Source: Tessaracoccus oleiagri
GTDB lineage: Bacteria > Actinomycetota > Actinomycetes > Propionibacteriales > Propionibacteriaceae
DNA length: 64,000 nucleotides
Reading direction: 5' to 3'
Assembly: GCF_900103275.1 (NCBI RefSeq)
Contig: NZ_FNGP01000001.1
Coordinates: 558,001-622,000 of the forward strand
Shown: positions 23,535 through 32,658 of the stretch, piece by piece
How positions within the stretch are numbered: the first letter of the stretch is position 1
Layout: every line of letters starts with the position of its first letter
Position numbers and translations under genes: made by a program
Notes under the pieces: generated by a model
Databases searched by the model: none
Seen by the model: the letters and a program-made list of their open reading frames with translations, nothing else
Told to the model about the DNA's origin: nothing

Positions 23535-24599
23535 TTATCGACGAGCTGGCTTCGGCGGAGCCGTCGACTCGCGCACGAGCAGTTCACAGGGCAGCACGCG
23601 CTGCGGCTCGTCGACCGTCTTGCCCCCCGCGGCGGCGATCGCCATCGTCACCGCGATGTCGCCCATCGCGGCGTGCGGGAGGGCGATGGTCGTCAGCGGT
23701 GGGACGCTGCAATCGGCCATCTTCTCCTCGTCGTCGAAGCCGATGATCGACAGGTCCTCGGGCACGGAGAGCCCGTGCCTGGCCGCGGCCAGGATGGCGC
23801 CGACCGCGGCGCGGTCGGTGATGGCGAAGATCGCGGTCGGGCGCTCGCGCGGCGGCACGTCGAGCACCTGCATGGCCGCGTGGTAGCCGTCGTTGATGCC
23901 CCAGCCGGTCTCGACGACGGTGACCTCGGCGCCGTGCAGCCGGGCGGCCGCGACGAACGCGTCGCGACGGATGGGCCCGGAGATGTTGCCGGGGTCCGGG
24001 AGCCCCGCGTCCGGGGCCCAGCGGCCGGTCAACATGGCGAGCCGGCGGTGCCCCAGGCCGACGAGGTGCTCCAGCGCCCTCGTCGCGCCGTACGCGTCGT
24101 CCGGGTACACGCTCCACTCGTCCGCCCGGCGGGCGGTGCAGTTCGCGAGCACCAGCGGGATGCGCGACTCGGGTAGCTGGTCGAGGACCCGGAAGCCCAT
24201 CGTCACGTGGATGAGGGCGTCCACCTGTCGCCGCTCGAGCTCGCGGATCGCGGCGGGCCCCAGCTCGTCGCGGTCCAGCAGGTCCATGAGCAGGAGGATG
24301 CGGCCGTCGGCGTGGGCGCGTTCGATGGCGGCCGCGAGGAGCCGGCCGCCGAAGACCGACGTGGCCACGGCGTCGGTGACCACGCCGATGGACTGCGTGG
24401 TGCGGCTGCGGAGGCTCTTCGCGACGAAGTGTGGCTCGTAGCCGAGCCGGTCGGCCGCCTCGAGGATGCGCTTCTTCGTGTCGGCGGCGATGTTGCCGCT
24501 GTCGCGCCCGTTGAGGACGAAGGACACCGCAGTCTGGGACACGCCCGCCGCCGCCGCCACATCGGCGGCGGACACACGTCGGCTCGGCTTACGCACCAT
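23535..24599 (-). CDS. LacI-family transcriptional regulator
   Basis: 354 residues. The N-terminal helix-turn-helix with VSAADVAAAAGVSQTAVSFV (about residues 8-27) and hinge helix RLGYEPHFVAKSLRSRTTQS are followed by a periplasmic-binding-type sugar domain with SIGVVTDAV, RRLAMLTG and IIGFDDEE. It most likely represses the downstream importer/hydrolase operon and releases DNA on binding the sugar or a derivative. ATG 24599 overlaps the stop region of the upstream GT87-type gene by 11 bp; an in-frame ATG at 24608 is an alternative. No clear ribosome-binding site, so coupling to the upstream gene is likely. Confidence 0.92.
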   Translation of the reverse strand: MVRKPSRRVSAADVAAAAGVSQTAVSFVLNGRDSGNIAADTKKRILEAADRLGYEPHFVAKSLRSRTTQSIGVVTDAVATSVFGGRLLAAAIERAHADGRILLLMDLLDRDELGPAAIRELERRQVDALIHVTMGFRVLDQLPESRIPLVLANCTARRADEWSVYPDDAYGATRALEHLVGLGHRRLAMLTGRWAPDAGLPDPGNISGPIRRDAFVAAARLHGAEVTVVETGWGINDGYHAAMQVLDVPPRERPTAIFAITDRAAVGAILAAARHGLSVPEDLSIIGFDDEEKMADCSVPPLTTIALPHAAMGDIAVTMAIAAAGGKTVDEPQRVLPCELLVRESTAPPKPARR

Positions 24600-25848
24600 T
24601 GGGCCCATTTGGCCAGTCGGGCACGGGCCTGTCAAGCGCGGGACGCCGCTCGCCGTCGGCCCGGAACCACAGCAGCGCGTACCCCGCGAGCAGCAACCAG
24701 AGCCACGACGTGCCGAGGATCTGCTGCCACCAGGGCCAGTGGTAGGCGGCCTCGCCCTCGTACGGCTCGCGCCACTGCGGCCCGTCGAACAACGTGACGG
24801 CGGCCGCGGCCAGCCACACGTACGGCGCCCAGCCACCGCCTCTGAGGGCGAGCCGTGCGACGACCAGCACCATCGGCACCATCCACACCCAGTGGTGCGA
24901 CCAGCTGACCGGGGAGGCGAACAGCGCGTAGAGGCCCATCACGGTCATGCCGGCGGCCTCGTCGTCGTCCAGCCGGTGGATGAGCGCCAGCACGAAGAGT
25001 CCGACGACGGCGCAGCCGAGCACCCACCAGAGGCTGGACACGTCGTCGCCCAGGACGCGGTGGATGAAGCCGTTCCAGGACTGGTTGGAGGCGTAGCCCG
25101 CCTGTCCGATGCGGTCGGTGTCGCCGAGGGTGTCGGACCAGTACTGGATCGAGTCGCTCCAGCGCACGGCGAAGCCGATTCCCGTCCACGCCGCGAAGGA
25201 CGCCAGCGTGACGGCGAGAGCGCGCCAGTCGCGCCGGACGAGGAAGAAGGCGAGGAACACGGCCGGGGTGAGCTTGATCGCGATCGCCAGCCCGATGAGG
25301 CTGCCGCGCCACCACCGGCCCCGGCCGAGGAGCACGTCGACGACGACCAGCAGCATGAGCAGCGAGTTGACCTGCCCGAAGTCGACCGTCTGCTTGACCG
25401 GGTCGAGCCACAGCAGCACGGCGGAGGCGCCGGCGGTGGCGGCCCAAGACCTCGCGCCGCGCAGGTCGGTCATCTCGCGGAGCACCAGGTGGACCACGGC
25501 GACGATGGCGGCGACCGTCGCCAAGGACAGCAGGAAGCTCGCCCAACCCAGCGGCATCACAGCGAAGACGGCGAAGAACAGCGCCGCGATGGGTGGGTAG
25601 GTGAAGGGCAGTTCGGCGCCGATCTCGGTCGCCGGAATGGCTCCGTAGAGGCTGCGGCCCTCGAGGATCATCCGGCCGCCGAGTCGGTAGACGTCGACGT
25701 CGATGCGGTACGGGTTGAGGTCGTCGTGCAGCCACGGCCTCCCCAGGGTGAGCAGGGCGGCGGCGGCGACCACCGCCGCCACTGCCAGCCACTGCGCCCA
25801 CCGGGTCCGCAGGTACCAGTCGGCGGCGCGGCGGAGGGAGGAGGTCAC
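24589..25848 (-). CDS. Membrane mannosyltransferase-like protein (GT87/DUF2029)
   Basis: 419 residues with about ten membrane segments. Seen: DVDVYRLGGRMILEGRSLYG near residue 50 (GT-C family DxD-type loop with the acidic pair), FTYPPIAALFF and RWWRGSLIGLAIAIKLTPAVF, characteristic of the alpha-1,2-mannosyltransferase family (PimE-like) that uses polyprenyl-phosphate-mannose. The acceptor is unknown: PIM/lipomannan or other cell-envelope glycans. GTG 25848 sits 6 nt after CATACT, a likely -10, so the mRNA may be leaderless; no Shine-Dalgarno site is seen. The lacI start overlaps its end. Confidence 0.82.
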   Translation of the reverse strand: MTSSLRRAADWYLRTRWAQWLAVAAVVAAAALLTLGRPWLHDDLNPYRIDVDVYRLGGRMILEGRSLYGAIPATEIGAELPFTYPPIAALFFAVFAVMPLGWASFLLSLATVAAIVAVVHLVLREMTDLRGARSWAATAGASAVLLWLDPVKQTVDFGQVNSLLMLLVVVDVLLGRGRWWRGSLIGLAIAIKLTPAVFLAFFLVRRDWRALAVTLASFAAWTGIGFAVRWSDSIQYWSDTLGDTDRIGQAGYASNQSWNGFIHRVLGDDVSSLWWVLGCAVVGLFVLALIHRLDDDEAAGMTVMGLYALFASPVSWSHHWVWMVPMVLVVARLALRGGGWAPYVWLAAAAVTLFDGPQWREPYEGEAAYHWPWWQQILGTSWLWLLLAGYALLWFRADGERRPALDRPVPDWPNGPNGA

Positions 25849-26245
25849 CTGTCAAGTATGCCGGGGCGAATGCACTGCCACGACCCAGCCCTGCGCGACA
25901 CGGATGGCGACGATGCGGCTCGGCCCATCCCCCGCCGGTAGGATGGTCCGGTCCTGATCGCCTCGGCGGTCGTAGAGCCAGGTACTTAAGTACCCAGCCT
26001 GACTTGGGGTTTTTCTCAGGTTTACATTCCAGCGTCTCCATTGTCGGAACTCGGGTATACCGCGACGGATGCCATGTCAGCACAAAGGGACTTGAGTACA
26101 CGCATGTATCCCCTTGTCGCGGCGGCATGTGCAGACAAGTGAATCCAGCACCGCTTCGAATGTTTATGCCCTGACATAAATAAATCGATCGAGAGACACG
26201 CCGTGCTCGCTGGCGCTGGCCTCGTTCTCAAGCTATATTCATGTT
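25849..26245. other. Lower-GC intergenic region with two small palindromes
   Basis: About 400 bp without a convincing gene between the GT87-type gene and the 6C RNA. It is visibly lower in GC than its surroundings. It holds the perfect 14-bp palindrome GGTACTTAAGTACC (25981-25994), followed by GGGGTTTTT, and an AT-rich hairpin TTTATG...CATAAA (26163-26180). It contains the probable promoters of the GT87-type gene and of the 6C RNA. I see no tRNA or long open frame. Confidence 0.4.
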
Positions 26246-26347
26246 TGCCACGCGTCGGAAGGTACGTTCGTTCCCCCCAACACGTCCCTGGAGACGCGTG
26301 TGCAGAGGCCGGATGCTCCCCCCATGCGTCCGGCCTCCCTAATTTTT
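26234..26347 (+). ncRNA. 6C RNA (actinobacterial small RNA) with promoter and terminator
   Basis: Two stem-loops whose loops contain exactly six cytosines (26273-26278 and 26318-26323), the defining trait of the 6C RNA family. The first has ACGT..GTT/AAC.ACGT arms. The second, AGGCCGGATGC with GCGTCCGGCCT (26306-26336), is strong with one G-U pair and is followed by CCCTAATTTTT, an intrinsic terminator. A TATATT -10 (26234-26239) places the start near 26246, so the RNA is about 100 nt, as expected (mycobacterial B11 belongs to this family and pairs with mRNA through its C-rich loops). The terminator T-run reaches into the glpD stop on the opposite strand. Confidence 0.8.
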
Positions 26348-28047
26348 CAGGCCACCGGCTCCCCGGCGAGTCGGGCGGCCGAGGCCGCCTCGTCGGTGGG
26401 CTGCTCCTCGGCGGCGCGCTCGGCGGCGACCCGCCGCAGGTAGTTGGCCTTTTCGAGCCCCAGCCGCTCCGCGTCCCAGCCCAGCGCCTGCGCGCACAGC
26501 TCCGCCACCTCGTCGACGGCCGACTCGCCGCGGTCGCGGGCCTCGGAATTGAGCCGCACGCGGGAGACCAGGACGTCCTCCAGGTGCAGTGCCCCCTCGT
26601 GCGTGCATGCGCGATGCACCTCGGCGCGCAGGAACTGTGGGGCCGCGGCCAAGGGCTCGCCCAGGTCGGGCCTCTCGTCGATGGCGGCCAGGAGTTCTGG
26701 CAGCTCGGACCCGTAGCGTGCGAGGAGGTGCTCCATGCGGTCGTGGTCGAAGCCGTATCTTCCGGCGAGCGCGTCGGCGCGGTTGCGCGTCGCCACGTAC
26801 CCTTCGGCACCGAGCAGCGGCAGGTCGGCCGTGACCGACGGGCGCTGCTTGGCGGCACGTCGGCCGAGGGCGAAGTCGACGGCGTCCTCCGCCATCACGC
26901 GGTAGGTGGTGAGTTTGCCGCCGGCGATCGAGACCATCCCCGGGACCACCTCGGCGACAGTGTGCTCGCGCGACACCTTCGTCGACTTCGTCTCGTCCAG
27001 GACGGTCGGCTGGAGGAGCGGGCGGAGCCCCGCGTAGGTGCCGATGATGTCGTCGCGCGTGAGCGGCCGCGACAGCACCGAGTTGGCGTGGTCGAGGACG
27101 TAGTCGATGTCGGCGCTGGTGGGTACCGGGTGCTCCAGCTGCTCGTGCCATGCCGTGTCGGTGGTGCCGATGACCCAGTAGTGCTGCCAGGGGATGATGA
27201 ACAGCACGGACTTCTCGGTGCGCAGGAACATGCCCGCGTCGCCGCGGATCCGCTCGCGGGGGACGACGATGTGGATCCCCTTGCTGGCGAGGACCTTGAG
27301 CCCGCCCCGGGCCTCCGCGAGGTCCTGCGTCCGTTCGGTCCACACGCCGGTGGCGTTGATGATGCGGTGTGCCCTGACGGTGATCGAGTCGCCGCTCTCG
27401 AGGTCGACGACCTCCGCGCCGCTCGCCGCCCCCGAGTCGTCCTTGAGGATCCGCGTCACCTTCGCGCGGCTGACCGCCTCGGCGCCGTGATGGACGGCGG
27501 TGCGGACCAGCGTGATGACCAGGCGCGCGTCGTCGACACGGGCGTCGTAGAACTCGATGGCGCCGACGAGCGCCTTCGGGTCCACGTCGGGGAAGCGTCG
27601 CAGCGCACCCCGGTGGGACAGGTGCCGCTGGACGGGGACCGTCTTGCGGAAGCCGCTGCCGGCCAGGGCGAGCGCGTCGTAGAGGCCCACGCCGACGGCG
27701 GAGTAGGCGCGCTCGATCACCCGGGTCTTCAGCGGCCAGAGGAAGGGCTGCGCCTCGACGAGGTGGGGGGCGATGCGGCTCAGCAGCCGGCCGCGCTCCT
27801 TGAGCGCCTCGGCGACCAGCTTGAAGTCGAGCTGGTAGAGGTAGCGCAAGCCGCCGTGGACCAGTCGTGACGAGCGCGACGACGTGCCCGCGGCCCAGTC
27901 CTGTGCCTCCACGATCGCGGTCCTCAGGCCGCGCGAGGCCGCGTCGAGCGCGATGCCCGCCCCGGTCACGCCGCCCCCGACAACCAGTACGTCGAAGGTA
28001 TCGTCGCGCATCGCTCGGAGGGACGCCGCCCGCTGCTCCAGATCCAT
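26347..28047 (-). CDS. glpD: Aerobic glycerol-3-phosphate dehydrogenase
   Basis: FAD enzyme that oxidises glycerol-3-phosphate to dihydroxyacetone phosphate at the membrane and feeds electrons to the quinone pool. 566 residues. Seen: the FAD-binding VLVVGGGVTGAGIALDAA near residue 20, the family motif SRSSRLVHGGLRYLYQLDF near residue 55, the central INATGVWTER, and GGKLTTYRVMAEDAVDF near residue 370. The C-terminal helical cap is present. ATG 28047 is preferred over GTG 28053 because AAAGGG lies nine nt upstream. Divergent from the next gene, with 96 bp between; convergent with the 6C RNA, whose terminator touches its stop. Confidence 0.95.
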   Translation of the reverse strand: MDLEQRAASLRAMRDDTFDVLVVGGGVTGAGIALDAASRGLRTAIVEAQDWAAGTSSRSSRLVHGGLRYLYQLDFKLVAEALKERGRLLSRIAPHLVEAQPFLWPLKTRVIERAYSAVGVGLYDALALAGSGFRKTVPVQRHLSHRGALRRFPDVDPKALVGAIEFYDARVDDARLVITLVRTAVHHGAEAVSRAKVTRILKDDSGAASGAEVVDLESGDSITVRAHRIINATGVWTERTQDLAEARGGLKVLASKGIHIVVPRERIRGDAGMFLRTEKSVLFIIPWQHYWVIGTTDTAWHEQLEHPVPTSADIDYVLDHANSVLSRPLTRDDIIGTYAGLRPLLQPTVLDETKSTKVSREHTVAEVVPGMVSIAGGKLTTYRVMAEDAVDFALGRRAAKQRPSVTADLPLLGAEGYVATRNRADALAGRYGFDHDRMEHLLARYGSELPELLAAIDERPDLGEPLAAAPQFLRAEVHRACTHEGALHLEDVLVSRVRLNSEARDRGESAVDEVAELCAQALGWDAERLGLEKANYLRRVAAERAAEEQPTDEAASAARLAGEPVA

Positions 28048-28143
28048 GTGCACACCCTTTCCGAAGTCCAGTCTGCCGGGTCGCGGAAGCCCCCGCCTGA
28101 TTGGGGTCGTTCCTCATGACAAATCGGTACACTTGCGGCCATC

Positions 28144-29067
28144 ATGTCTGAACACATCCGCAGCGAAGTCCGGGGCGAGACGGGGCACATCGTCCTCGCC
28201 CGGCCGAGAGCCATCAACGCACTGACCTACGACATGGTGGAATCCGCTTACGCGATTCTCGACGGCTGGCTGCGGCACGAGAAGGTCTCCGCCGTGGAGA
28301 TCTCCGGCGAGGGCGAGCGCGGCTTGTGTGCCGGCGCCGACGTGCGGGCGCTGCGCGAGCAGGTGCTCGGCCACGGCCCCTGGTTGGCGTTCCTCGAGCT
28401 CGAGTACGCGCTCGACATGCTGATCGCCGACTCACCCGTGCCCGTGACCGCGCACATGCGGGGTGTCACCATGGGCGGCGGGCTCGGGCTCACCGGGCAC
28501 GCCGATCGGCGCATCGTGCACGCCGATTCGGTGCTCGCCATGCCCGAGACCAAGATCGGGCTCTTCCCCGACTGCGCCATGCTCTACCAGCTCTCCCGCG
28601 CCGGGGCCGTGGGCACCCACCTGGCGCTGACCGGTGCGGCGTTCACCGGGGGCGATGCCATCCGCCTCGGCATCGCCGACGAGTCGGCCGACGGGGAACT
28701 CCCCGCCCCGCTCTTCACGCCGGAAGCCGCCTGGATCCAGGAGTGCTACGTCGGCGACGACGCGTGCGAGATCGTCGCTCGGCTCGAGGCCCACGACTCC
28801 CCCGCCGCAGCCGCGGCCGCCGCCGACCTTCGCGCCCGCAGCCCCTTCGCCGTGCACGTCGCGCTCCGCGCGCTGCGTCGAGCCGAGAGCCTGCAGTTGT
28901 CCGAGGTGTTCGGGCAGGACCTCAAGCTCGCCGAGCGGGTGATCCCCGTCGACTTCGCCGAGGGAGTACGGGCGCTGCTCGTCGACAAGGACAACCGCCC
29001 GGCCTGGCGTTGGCAGCGGCTCGAGGACGTGCCCGTCGACGCGGTCGACGACGCCTTCGCCTACTGA
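28144..29067 (+). CDS. Enoyl-CoA hydratase/3-hydroxyisobutyryl-CoA hydrolase family protein
   Basis: 307 residues of the crotonase fold. Seen: [12 protein letters not shown] (oxyanion hole, near residue 62), the second oxyanion segment [15 protein letters not shown] near residue 110, and [16 protein letters not shown], which is the 3-hydroxyisobutyryl-CoA hydrolase wording (PET.IG.FPD). The C-terminal third, longer than in plain hydratases, includes a helical part with [18 protein letters not shown] and ends DNRPAWRW, typical of HIBCH, which releases 3-hydroxyisobutyrate in valine breakdown. I favour hydrolase. No valine genes are close by. Confidence 0.85.
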   Translation: MSEHIRSEVRGETGHIVLARPRAINALTYDMVESAYAILDGWLRHEKVSAVEISGEGERGLCAGADVRALREQVLGHGPWLAFLELEYALDMLIADSPVPVTAHMRGVTMGGGLGLTGHADRRIVHADSVLAMPETKIGLFPDCAMLYQLSRAGAVGTHLALTGAAFTGGDAIRLGIADESADGELPAPLFTPEAAWIQECYVGDDACEIVARLEAHDSPAAAAAAADLRARSPFAVHVALRALRRAESLQLSEVFGQDLKLAERVIPVDFAEGVRALLVDKDNRPAWRWQRLEDVPVDAVDDAFAY

Positions 29068-29080
29068 CGCCCGCACGTCG

Positions 29081-29791
29081 ATGCTGCTCACCACTCTCTG
29101 GGTCATCGGTATCACCGCCGAGGGCATGACCGGCGCGCTCGCCGCCGGACGCGAACGCATGGACATGTTCGGCGTCATCATGGTGGCCCTCGTAACCGCG
29201 CTCGGCGGCGGATCGATCCGCGACGTGCTGCTCGGCCACTACCCGCTGACGTGGGTGCGCGACCCCGAGTACGTGGTCGTGGTGGTGGTCGCCGCGATAA
29301 TCACGGTGTCCATCGCCCAACTGATGAAGTACTTCCGCCCGCTGTTCCTGGTGCTCGACGCGCTCGGCCTCGTCGTGTTCTCGATCCTCGGCGCGCAGAT
29401 CGCCCTGGAGCTCGAGATGGGCATCATCATCGCCGTCGTGGCGGCGGTGACGACGGGCGTCGCCGGCGGCGTGCTGCGCGACCTGCTGTGCGACCGTATC
29501 CCGCTCGTGTTCCGTCAGGAGCTGTACGCCTCCGTCGCGATCCTGGCCGCCCTGATGTACGTGGGGCTGGACGCCGTCGGCCTGCGGGAGGAGATCAACG
29601 TCGTGGCGACGTTGGTCGTCGGCTTCGTGCTCCGCCTCCTGGCGCTGAGGTTCAAGCTCCGGCTGCCGGTCTTCGACTACCAGGAGTCCTACTACGACAA
29701 CCGCAAGGCGCTGAAGAAGGCGCTGCGCGAGCTGCGGACCTGGCGCCTGCGTCGGCCCAACCGGCCCGTCGTCGAGGACGACCTGAAATAG
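29081..29791 (+). CDS. TRIC-type cation channel family membrane protein (UPF0126)
   Basis: 236 residues, seven membrane segments in two repeats (YadS/TRIC family, trimeric cation-selective channels in prokaryotic homologues). Seen: the glycine-rich [20 protein letters not shown] near residue 30 and its repeat [20 protein letters not shown] near residue 115, each with GGxxRD(V/L)L. The basic C-terminal tail ([19 protein letters not shown]) is cytoplasmic. 13 bp after the preceding gene, so probably co-transcribed, without an obvious functional link. Confidence 0.88.
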   Translation: MLLTTLWVIGITAEGMTGALAAGRERMDMFGVIMVALVTALGGGSIRDVLLGHYPLTWVRDPEYVVVVVVAAIITVSIAQLMKYFRPLFLVLDALGLVVFSILGAQIALELEMGIIIAVVAAVTTGVAGGVLRDLLCDRIPLVFRQELYASVAILAALMYVGLDAVGLREEINVVATLVVGFVLRLLALRFKLRLPVFDYQESYYDNRKALKKALRELRTWRLRRPNRPVVEDDLK

Positions 29792-29831
29792 GGCAGGCGA
29801 ATCCGAAGCGCCCGACGAGACCCGAGCGACC

Positions 29832-30386
29832 TCAGCCGATGGCGGCGAGGACGTCCTCACGTTCGACGCCGTTGTGCGTCCAGTGGGCGATGAGCTGGGC
29901 GCGACCGGGGTAGTAGGTGCCGAGGCGACGGACGGCGCGGAGGCGGCCGTTCGACGCGATGCCGTTGCCCTTGACCCGCACGGTCGCTTCGCGGACCTCG
30001 CCCGCGGTGGTGTGCACCTCGGTGTTGGTGTCCCCCTCGACGATGACCCGGGTGGCCTCCTCGATGAAGGCGGGATCGGTCATCGCGTCGTAGCAGAAGC
30101 GCCGGCCGAGGACGCTGTGGTCGGCCTGCCCGATCAGGTCCGAGGGTCCGGCGACCGGCCGGGAACGCCAGGTGACCGGCACGTAGTAGATGTCGCCGCG
30201 GGACTCGATCAGCAGGGAGTCCATCCCCACCTCGCCCGCCGGGTCCTCGAAGCGGAAGTTGCCGACCGTGGTGAGGTGGGCCGTGTCACCCTGGAACCAG
30301 GGCTGCAGGCGCAGCCACGGCGCCAGCAGCTCCAGCTTGGAAGGCTTGACAGACGCCCCTGCGTGCACCGTCGTGATCCGACCCAT
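29832..30386 (-). CDS. Conserved protein of unknown function, maltokinase N-cap-like
   Basis: 184 residues, no signal peptide or membrane segment. The middle of the N terminus (PSKLELLAPWLRLQPWFQ, near residues 14-31) resembles the N-terminal cap of maltokinases (PWLPGQRWF type), and the chain ends with a short helical part. The kinase domain itself is missing, so it is a stand-alone cap-like protein of the actinobacterial CG0192-related type; that assignment is recalled by sequence feel and is tentative. ATG 30386 is used because GAGG lies about 12 nt upstream; a longer frame to 30464 has no site. 17 bp after a small membrane-protein gene and in the same direction. Confidence 0.6.
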   Translation of the reverse strand: MGRITTVHAGASVKPSKLELLAPWLRLQPWFQGDTAHLTTVGNFRFEDPAGEVGMDSLLIESRGDIYYVPVTWRSRPVAGPSDLIGQADHSVLGRRFCYDAMTDPAFIEEATRVIVEGDTNTEVHTTAGEVREATVRVKGNGIASNGRLRAVRRLGTYYPGRAQLIAHWTHNGVEREDVLAAIG

Positions 30387-30403
30387 TTCGACCCAACCTC
30401 TTT

Positions 30404-30745
30404 CTATTGCTGCGGCGGGCGACGCATCGCCATCGCCATGTTGACCAGGACGATACCGATCCACGCGACGAGCATCCCCGCCAGGCCCGTGATCTCGGCG
30501 GTGATGGCGGTCAGCGGGATCGCGAGCACGAGCGACGTGATGGCGACGGCCACGCGGGCCCCCTGGCCGGAGGACGACGCCTTGTCCGCGCGGTCGCGCT
30601 GCGCGACCTCCGCCTCGTAGCGGCGACGCACCGTCTCCTCGATCCGGCGGGCCATGGAGTCGACGAGCGCGGGCTCGATCTCCGCGCCCTTCTCCTGCCG
30701 CACCGCGAGCACGGCCTCGATGTCGTCGCGGTTCATGTCACTCAT
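30404..30745 (-). CDS. Small two-helix membrane protein of unknown function
   Basis: 113 residues: an acidic N-terminal helix (DDIEAVLAVRQEKGAEIEPA), an amphipathic stretch with RRIEETVRRRYEAEVAQRDRA that could be a coiled coil, then two hydrophobic segments separated by EITG, ending RRPPQQ. I do not recognise the family. 17 bp upstream of the preceding unknown gene in the same orientation, so the two may be an operon. Divergent from trxB. Confidence 0.65.
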   Translation of the reverse strand: MSDMNRDDIEAVLAVRQEKGAEIEPALVDSMARRIEETVRRRYEAEVAQRDRADKASSSGQGARVAVAITSLVLAIPLTAITAEITGLAGMLVAWIGIVLVNMAMAMRRPPQQ

Positions 30746-30804
30746 GCCCCTAGCGTATCGCCGACGGCGTAGTGCTCCGCCTGCGGCGGCGTTTCCCCGT
30801 CGTC

Positions 30805-30810
30805 TAGTAT
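30805..30810 (+). promoter_or_regulatory. -10 box of the trxB operon
   Basis: TAGTAT, about 40 nt before the trxB ATG; AAAGGA precedes the start codon. No convincing -35 hexamer was found, so an extended or regulator-dependent promoter is possible. Confidence 0.4.
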
Positions 30811-30849
30811 GAACACGATCGTTCCCCTCTTCTCTTTCAAAGGATCTGC

Positions 30850-31785
30850 ATGTCCGACGTGCGCGAGGTCATCGTCATCGGTTCCGGCCCGGCCGGCTAC
30901 ACGGCCGCCATCTACGCCGCCCGCGCGAACCTGAACCCGCTCGTCTTCGAGGGCGCCCTAGATGCCGGCGGCGCCCTGATGACCACGACCGAGGTCGAGA
31001 ACTTCCCCGGCTTCCCCGAGGGCATCATGGGCCCCGACCTGATGATGAACATGCGTCAGCAGGCCGAGCGCTTCGGCGCCGAGCTCGTCGCCGACGACGT
31101 CACCGAGGTCGACTTCTCCGGTGACATCAAGGTCGTCAAGGACTCCGACGGCACCGAGTACCGCGCCAAGGCCATCATCCTGGCCATGGGCTCCGGCTAC
31201 CGGCGCCTCGGACTCGAAGGGGAGGACCGACTCTCCGGCCGCGGCGTCAGCTGGTGCGCCACCTGCGACGGCGCCTTCTTCCGTGACAAGCCGATCGCCG
31301 TCATCGGCGGCGGCGACTCCGCCGTCGAGGAGGCGACGTTCCTGTCCCGCTTCGGTTCCTCGGTGACGATGGTCCACCGCCGCGACGAGCTCCGCGCGTC
31401 GCACATCATGGCCGAGCGCGCGAAGAACGACCCGAAGATCGACTTCGCCTGGAACTCGGTGGTGACGTCCATCAACGGCGAGAACTCGGTCGAGTCCCTG
31501 ACGCTGACCGACACGCTCACCGGCGACACGCGGGACCTGCCGGTCTCGGGCGTGTTCGTCGCCATCGGCCACGACCCCCGCTCGGAGCTCGTGAAGGACC
31601 ACGTCAAGCTCGACCCCGAGGGCTACGTCCTGGTGGAGACCGACACCACCCAGACCAGCGCCCCCGGCGTCTTCGCCTGCGGCGACCTGGTGGACCACCG
31701 CTACCGCCAGGCGATCACCGCCGCCGGCACCGGCTGCGAGGCCGCGCTCGACGCGGAGAAGTACCTCGCGAGCCTCAACGACTGA
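30850..31785 (+). CDS. trxB: Thioredoxin-disulfide reductase
   Basis: NADPH-dependent FAD enzyme that reduces thioredoxin. 311 residues, normal. Seen: N-terminal [19 protein letters not shown], the redox pair in [11 protein letters not shown] (about residues 135-145), the NADPH motif [12 protein letters not shown], and C-terminal GVFACGDL followed by [21 protein letters not shown] lies a few nt before the ATG. trxA follows by 15 bp, the common trxBA order, and the pair lies on the left flank of the origin region. Confidence 0.96.
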   Translation: MSDVREVIVIGSGPAGYTAAIYAARANLNPLVFEGALDAGGALMTTTEVENFPGFPEGIMGPDLMMNMRQQAERFGAELVADDVTEVDFSGDIKVVKDSDGTEYRAKAIILAMGSGYRRLGLEGEDRLSGRGVSWCATCDGAFFRDKPIAVIGGGDSAVEEATFLSRFGSSVTMVHRRDELRASHIMAERAKNDPKIDFAWNSVVTSINGENSVESLTLTDTLTGDTRDLPVSGVFVAIGHDPRSELVKDHVKLDPEGYVLVETDTTQTSAPGVFACGDLVDHRYRQAITAAGTGCEAALDAEKYLASLND

Positions 31786-31800
31786 AACCCAAGGAGCAAC

Positions 31801-32118
31801 ATGGCTATGAAGGCTGTCATCGAGTCGACGTTCGCCGACGAGGTGCTGATGGCGCCGGAACTCGTCGTCGTCGACTACTGGGCCGACTGGTGCGCCCCCT
31901 GCAAGCAGATCGCGCCGATCCTCGACGAGCTGGACCGCGAGTACGAGAACGTGAAGTTCGTGAAGGTCGACACGAATGACCAGCCGGGCCTCGCGGCCCA
32001 GCAGGGCGTGATGAGCCTCCCGACGCTCCAGTTCTTCCGCGGCGGCCGCGTCGCGAAGTCGCTGAGCGGCGGCAAGACGAAGAACGCGCTCAAGAAGGTC
32101 ATCGAAGAGCTGGCCTGA
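31801..32118 (+). CDS. trxA: Thioredoxin
   Basis: 105 residues, whole thioredoxin fold. Seen: VVDYWADWCAPCKQIAPIL (active-site WCAPC instead of WCGPC; about residue 28), the cis-proline segment MSLPTLQFF, and the final GGKTKNALKKVIEELA. The Ala in place of Gly in the CxxC motif is found in some actinobacterial thioredoxins and can shift the redox potential. It reduces ribonucleotide reductase (58963-62891 here) and APS reductase (9676-10431). Confidence 0.95.
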   Translation: MAMKAVIESTFADEVLMAPELVVVDYWADWCAPCKQIAPILDELDREYENVKFVKVDTNDQPGLAAQQGVMSLPTLQFFRGGRVAKSLSGGKTKNALKKVIEELA

Positions 32119-32630
32119 TGAGCACGAGCCCCCGCGCGCAGAAGCCGCCCGTACCGACGCTGGTGACGATCGTCGCCGTGCTGGTCGCGGTCGCCCTGAT
32201 CGCGGGGGCCTTCCTGCTCGGCCGCAGTCTGGCCACCGCGCCGGAACCCGCGCCCACCGAGACGCCGACCACGGCGCTCGCCCCGCCCGCGCAGCTCGCG
32301 GGCTTCCAGCTGGCGGAGACCGCCGCCCCGTCGCTGGCCCCCGGGGTCGGCAAGGAAGTGGTCCACGCAAACTACACCGACGGGACCGCCCGCATCCTCC
32401 TCGTCCTGTCGCGGCCCGAGGCCGACGTCGAGGAGTTCCTCACCAACGCGGGCATCACCAACCTCACCGAACGCAGTGCCGCCAACGGCCGCACCATGTG
32501 CGGCACCTCCACCGACACCGGGTACGCCGCCTGCGCGCGCCTCGTCGACGACACCGGCCGGCTCATCGTCGGGGCCACCGACGTGAGCGTCGAGACCCTC
32601 GAAACGCTGCTGGACGAGCTCCCCGAGTGA
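32118..32630 (+). CDS. Membrane-anchored extracytoplasmic protein of unknown function
   Basis: 170 residues. A cytoplasmic start, one hydrophobic helix (VTIVAVLVAVALIAGAFLL, about residues 16-34), a Pro/Thr-rich linker and a folded outer domain with two cysteines (MCGTSTDTGYAACAR) that may form a disulfide. Its ATG overlaps the trxA stop by 1 bp (TGATG), so it is translationally coupled to the thioredoxin genes, and a disulfide-handling role is imaginable but unproven. No family recognised. Confidence 0.65.
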   Translation: MSTSPRAQKPPVPTLVTIVAVLVAVALIAGAFLLGRSLATAPEPAPTETPTTALAPPAQLAGFQLAETAAPSLAPGVGKEVVHANYTDGTARILLVLSRPEADVEEFLTNAGITNLTERSAANGRTMCGTSTDTGYAACARLVDDTGRLIVGATDVSVETLETLLDELPE

Positions 32631-32658
32631 CCGACGACCGACTTGTAGACTCGCGAGG

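Noticed and set aside
26022..26858. Minus-strand open frame covering the 6C RNA and the glpD end
   Set aside because: Its proteins show no family features, and it crosses the 6C hairpins and intergenic DNA; no start signal.
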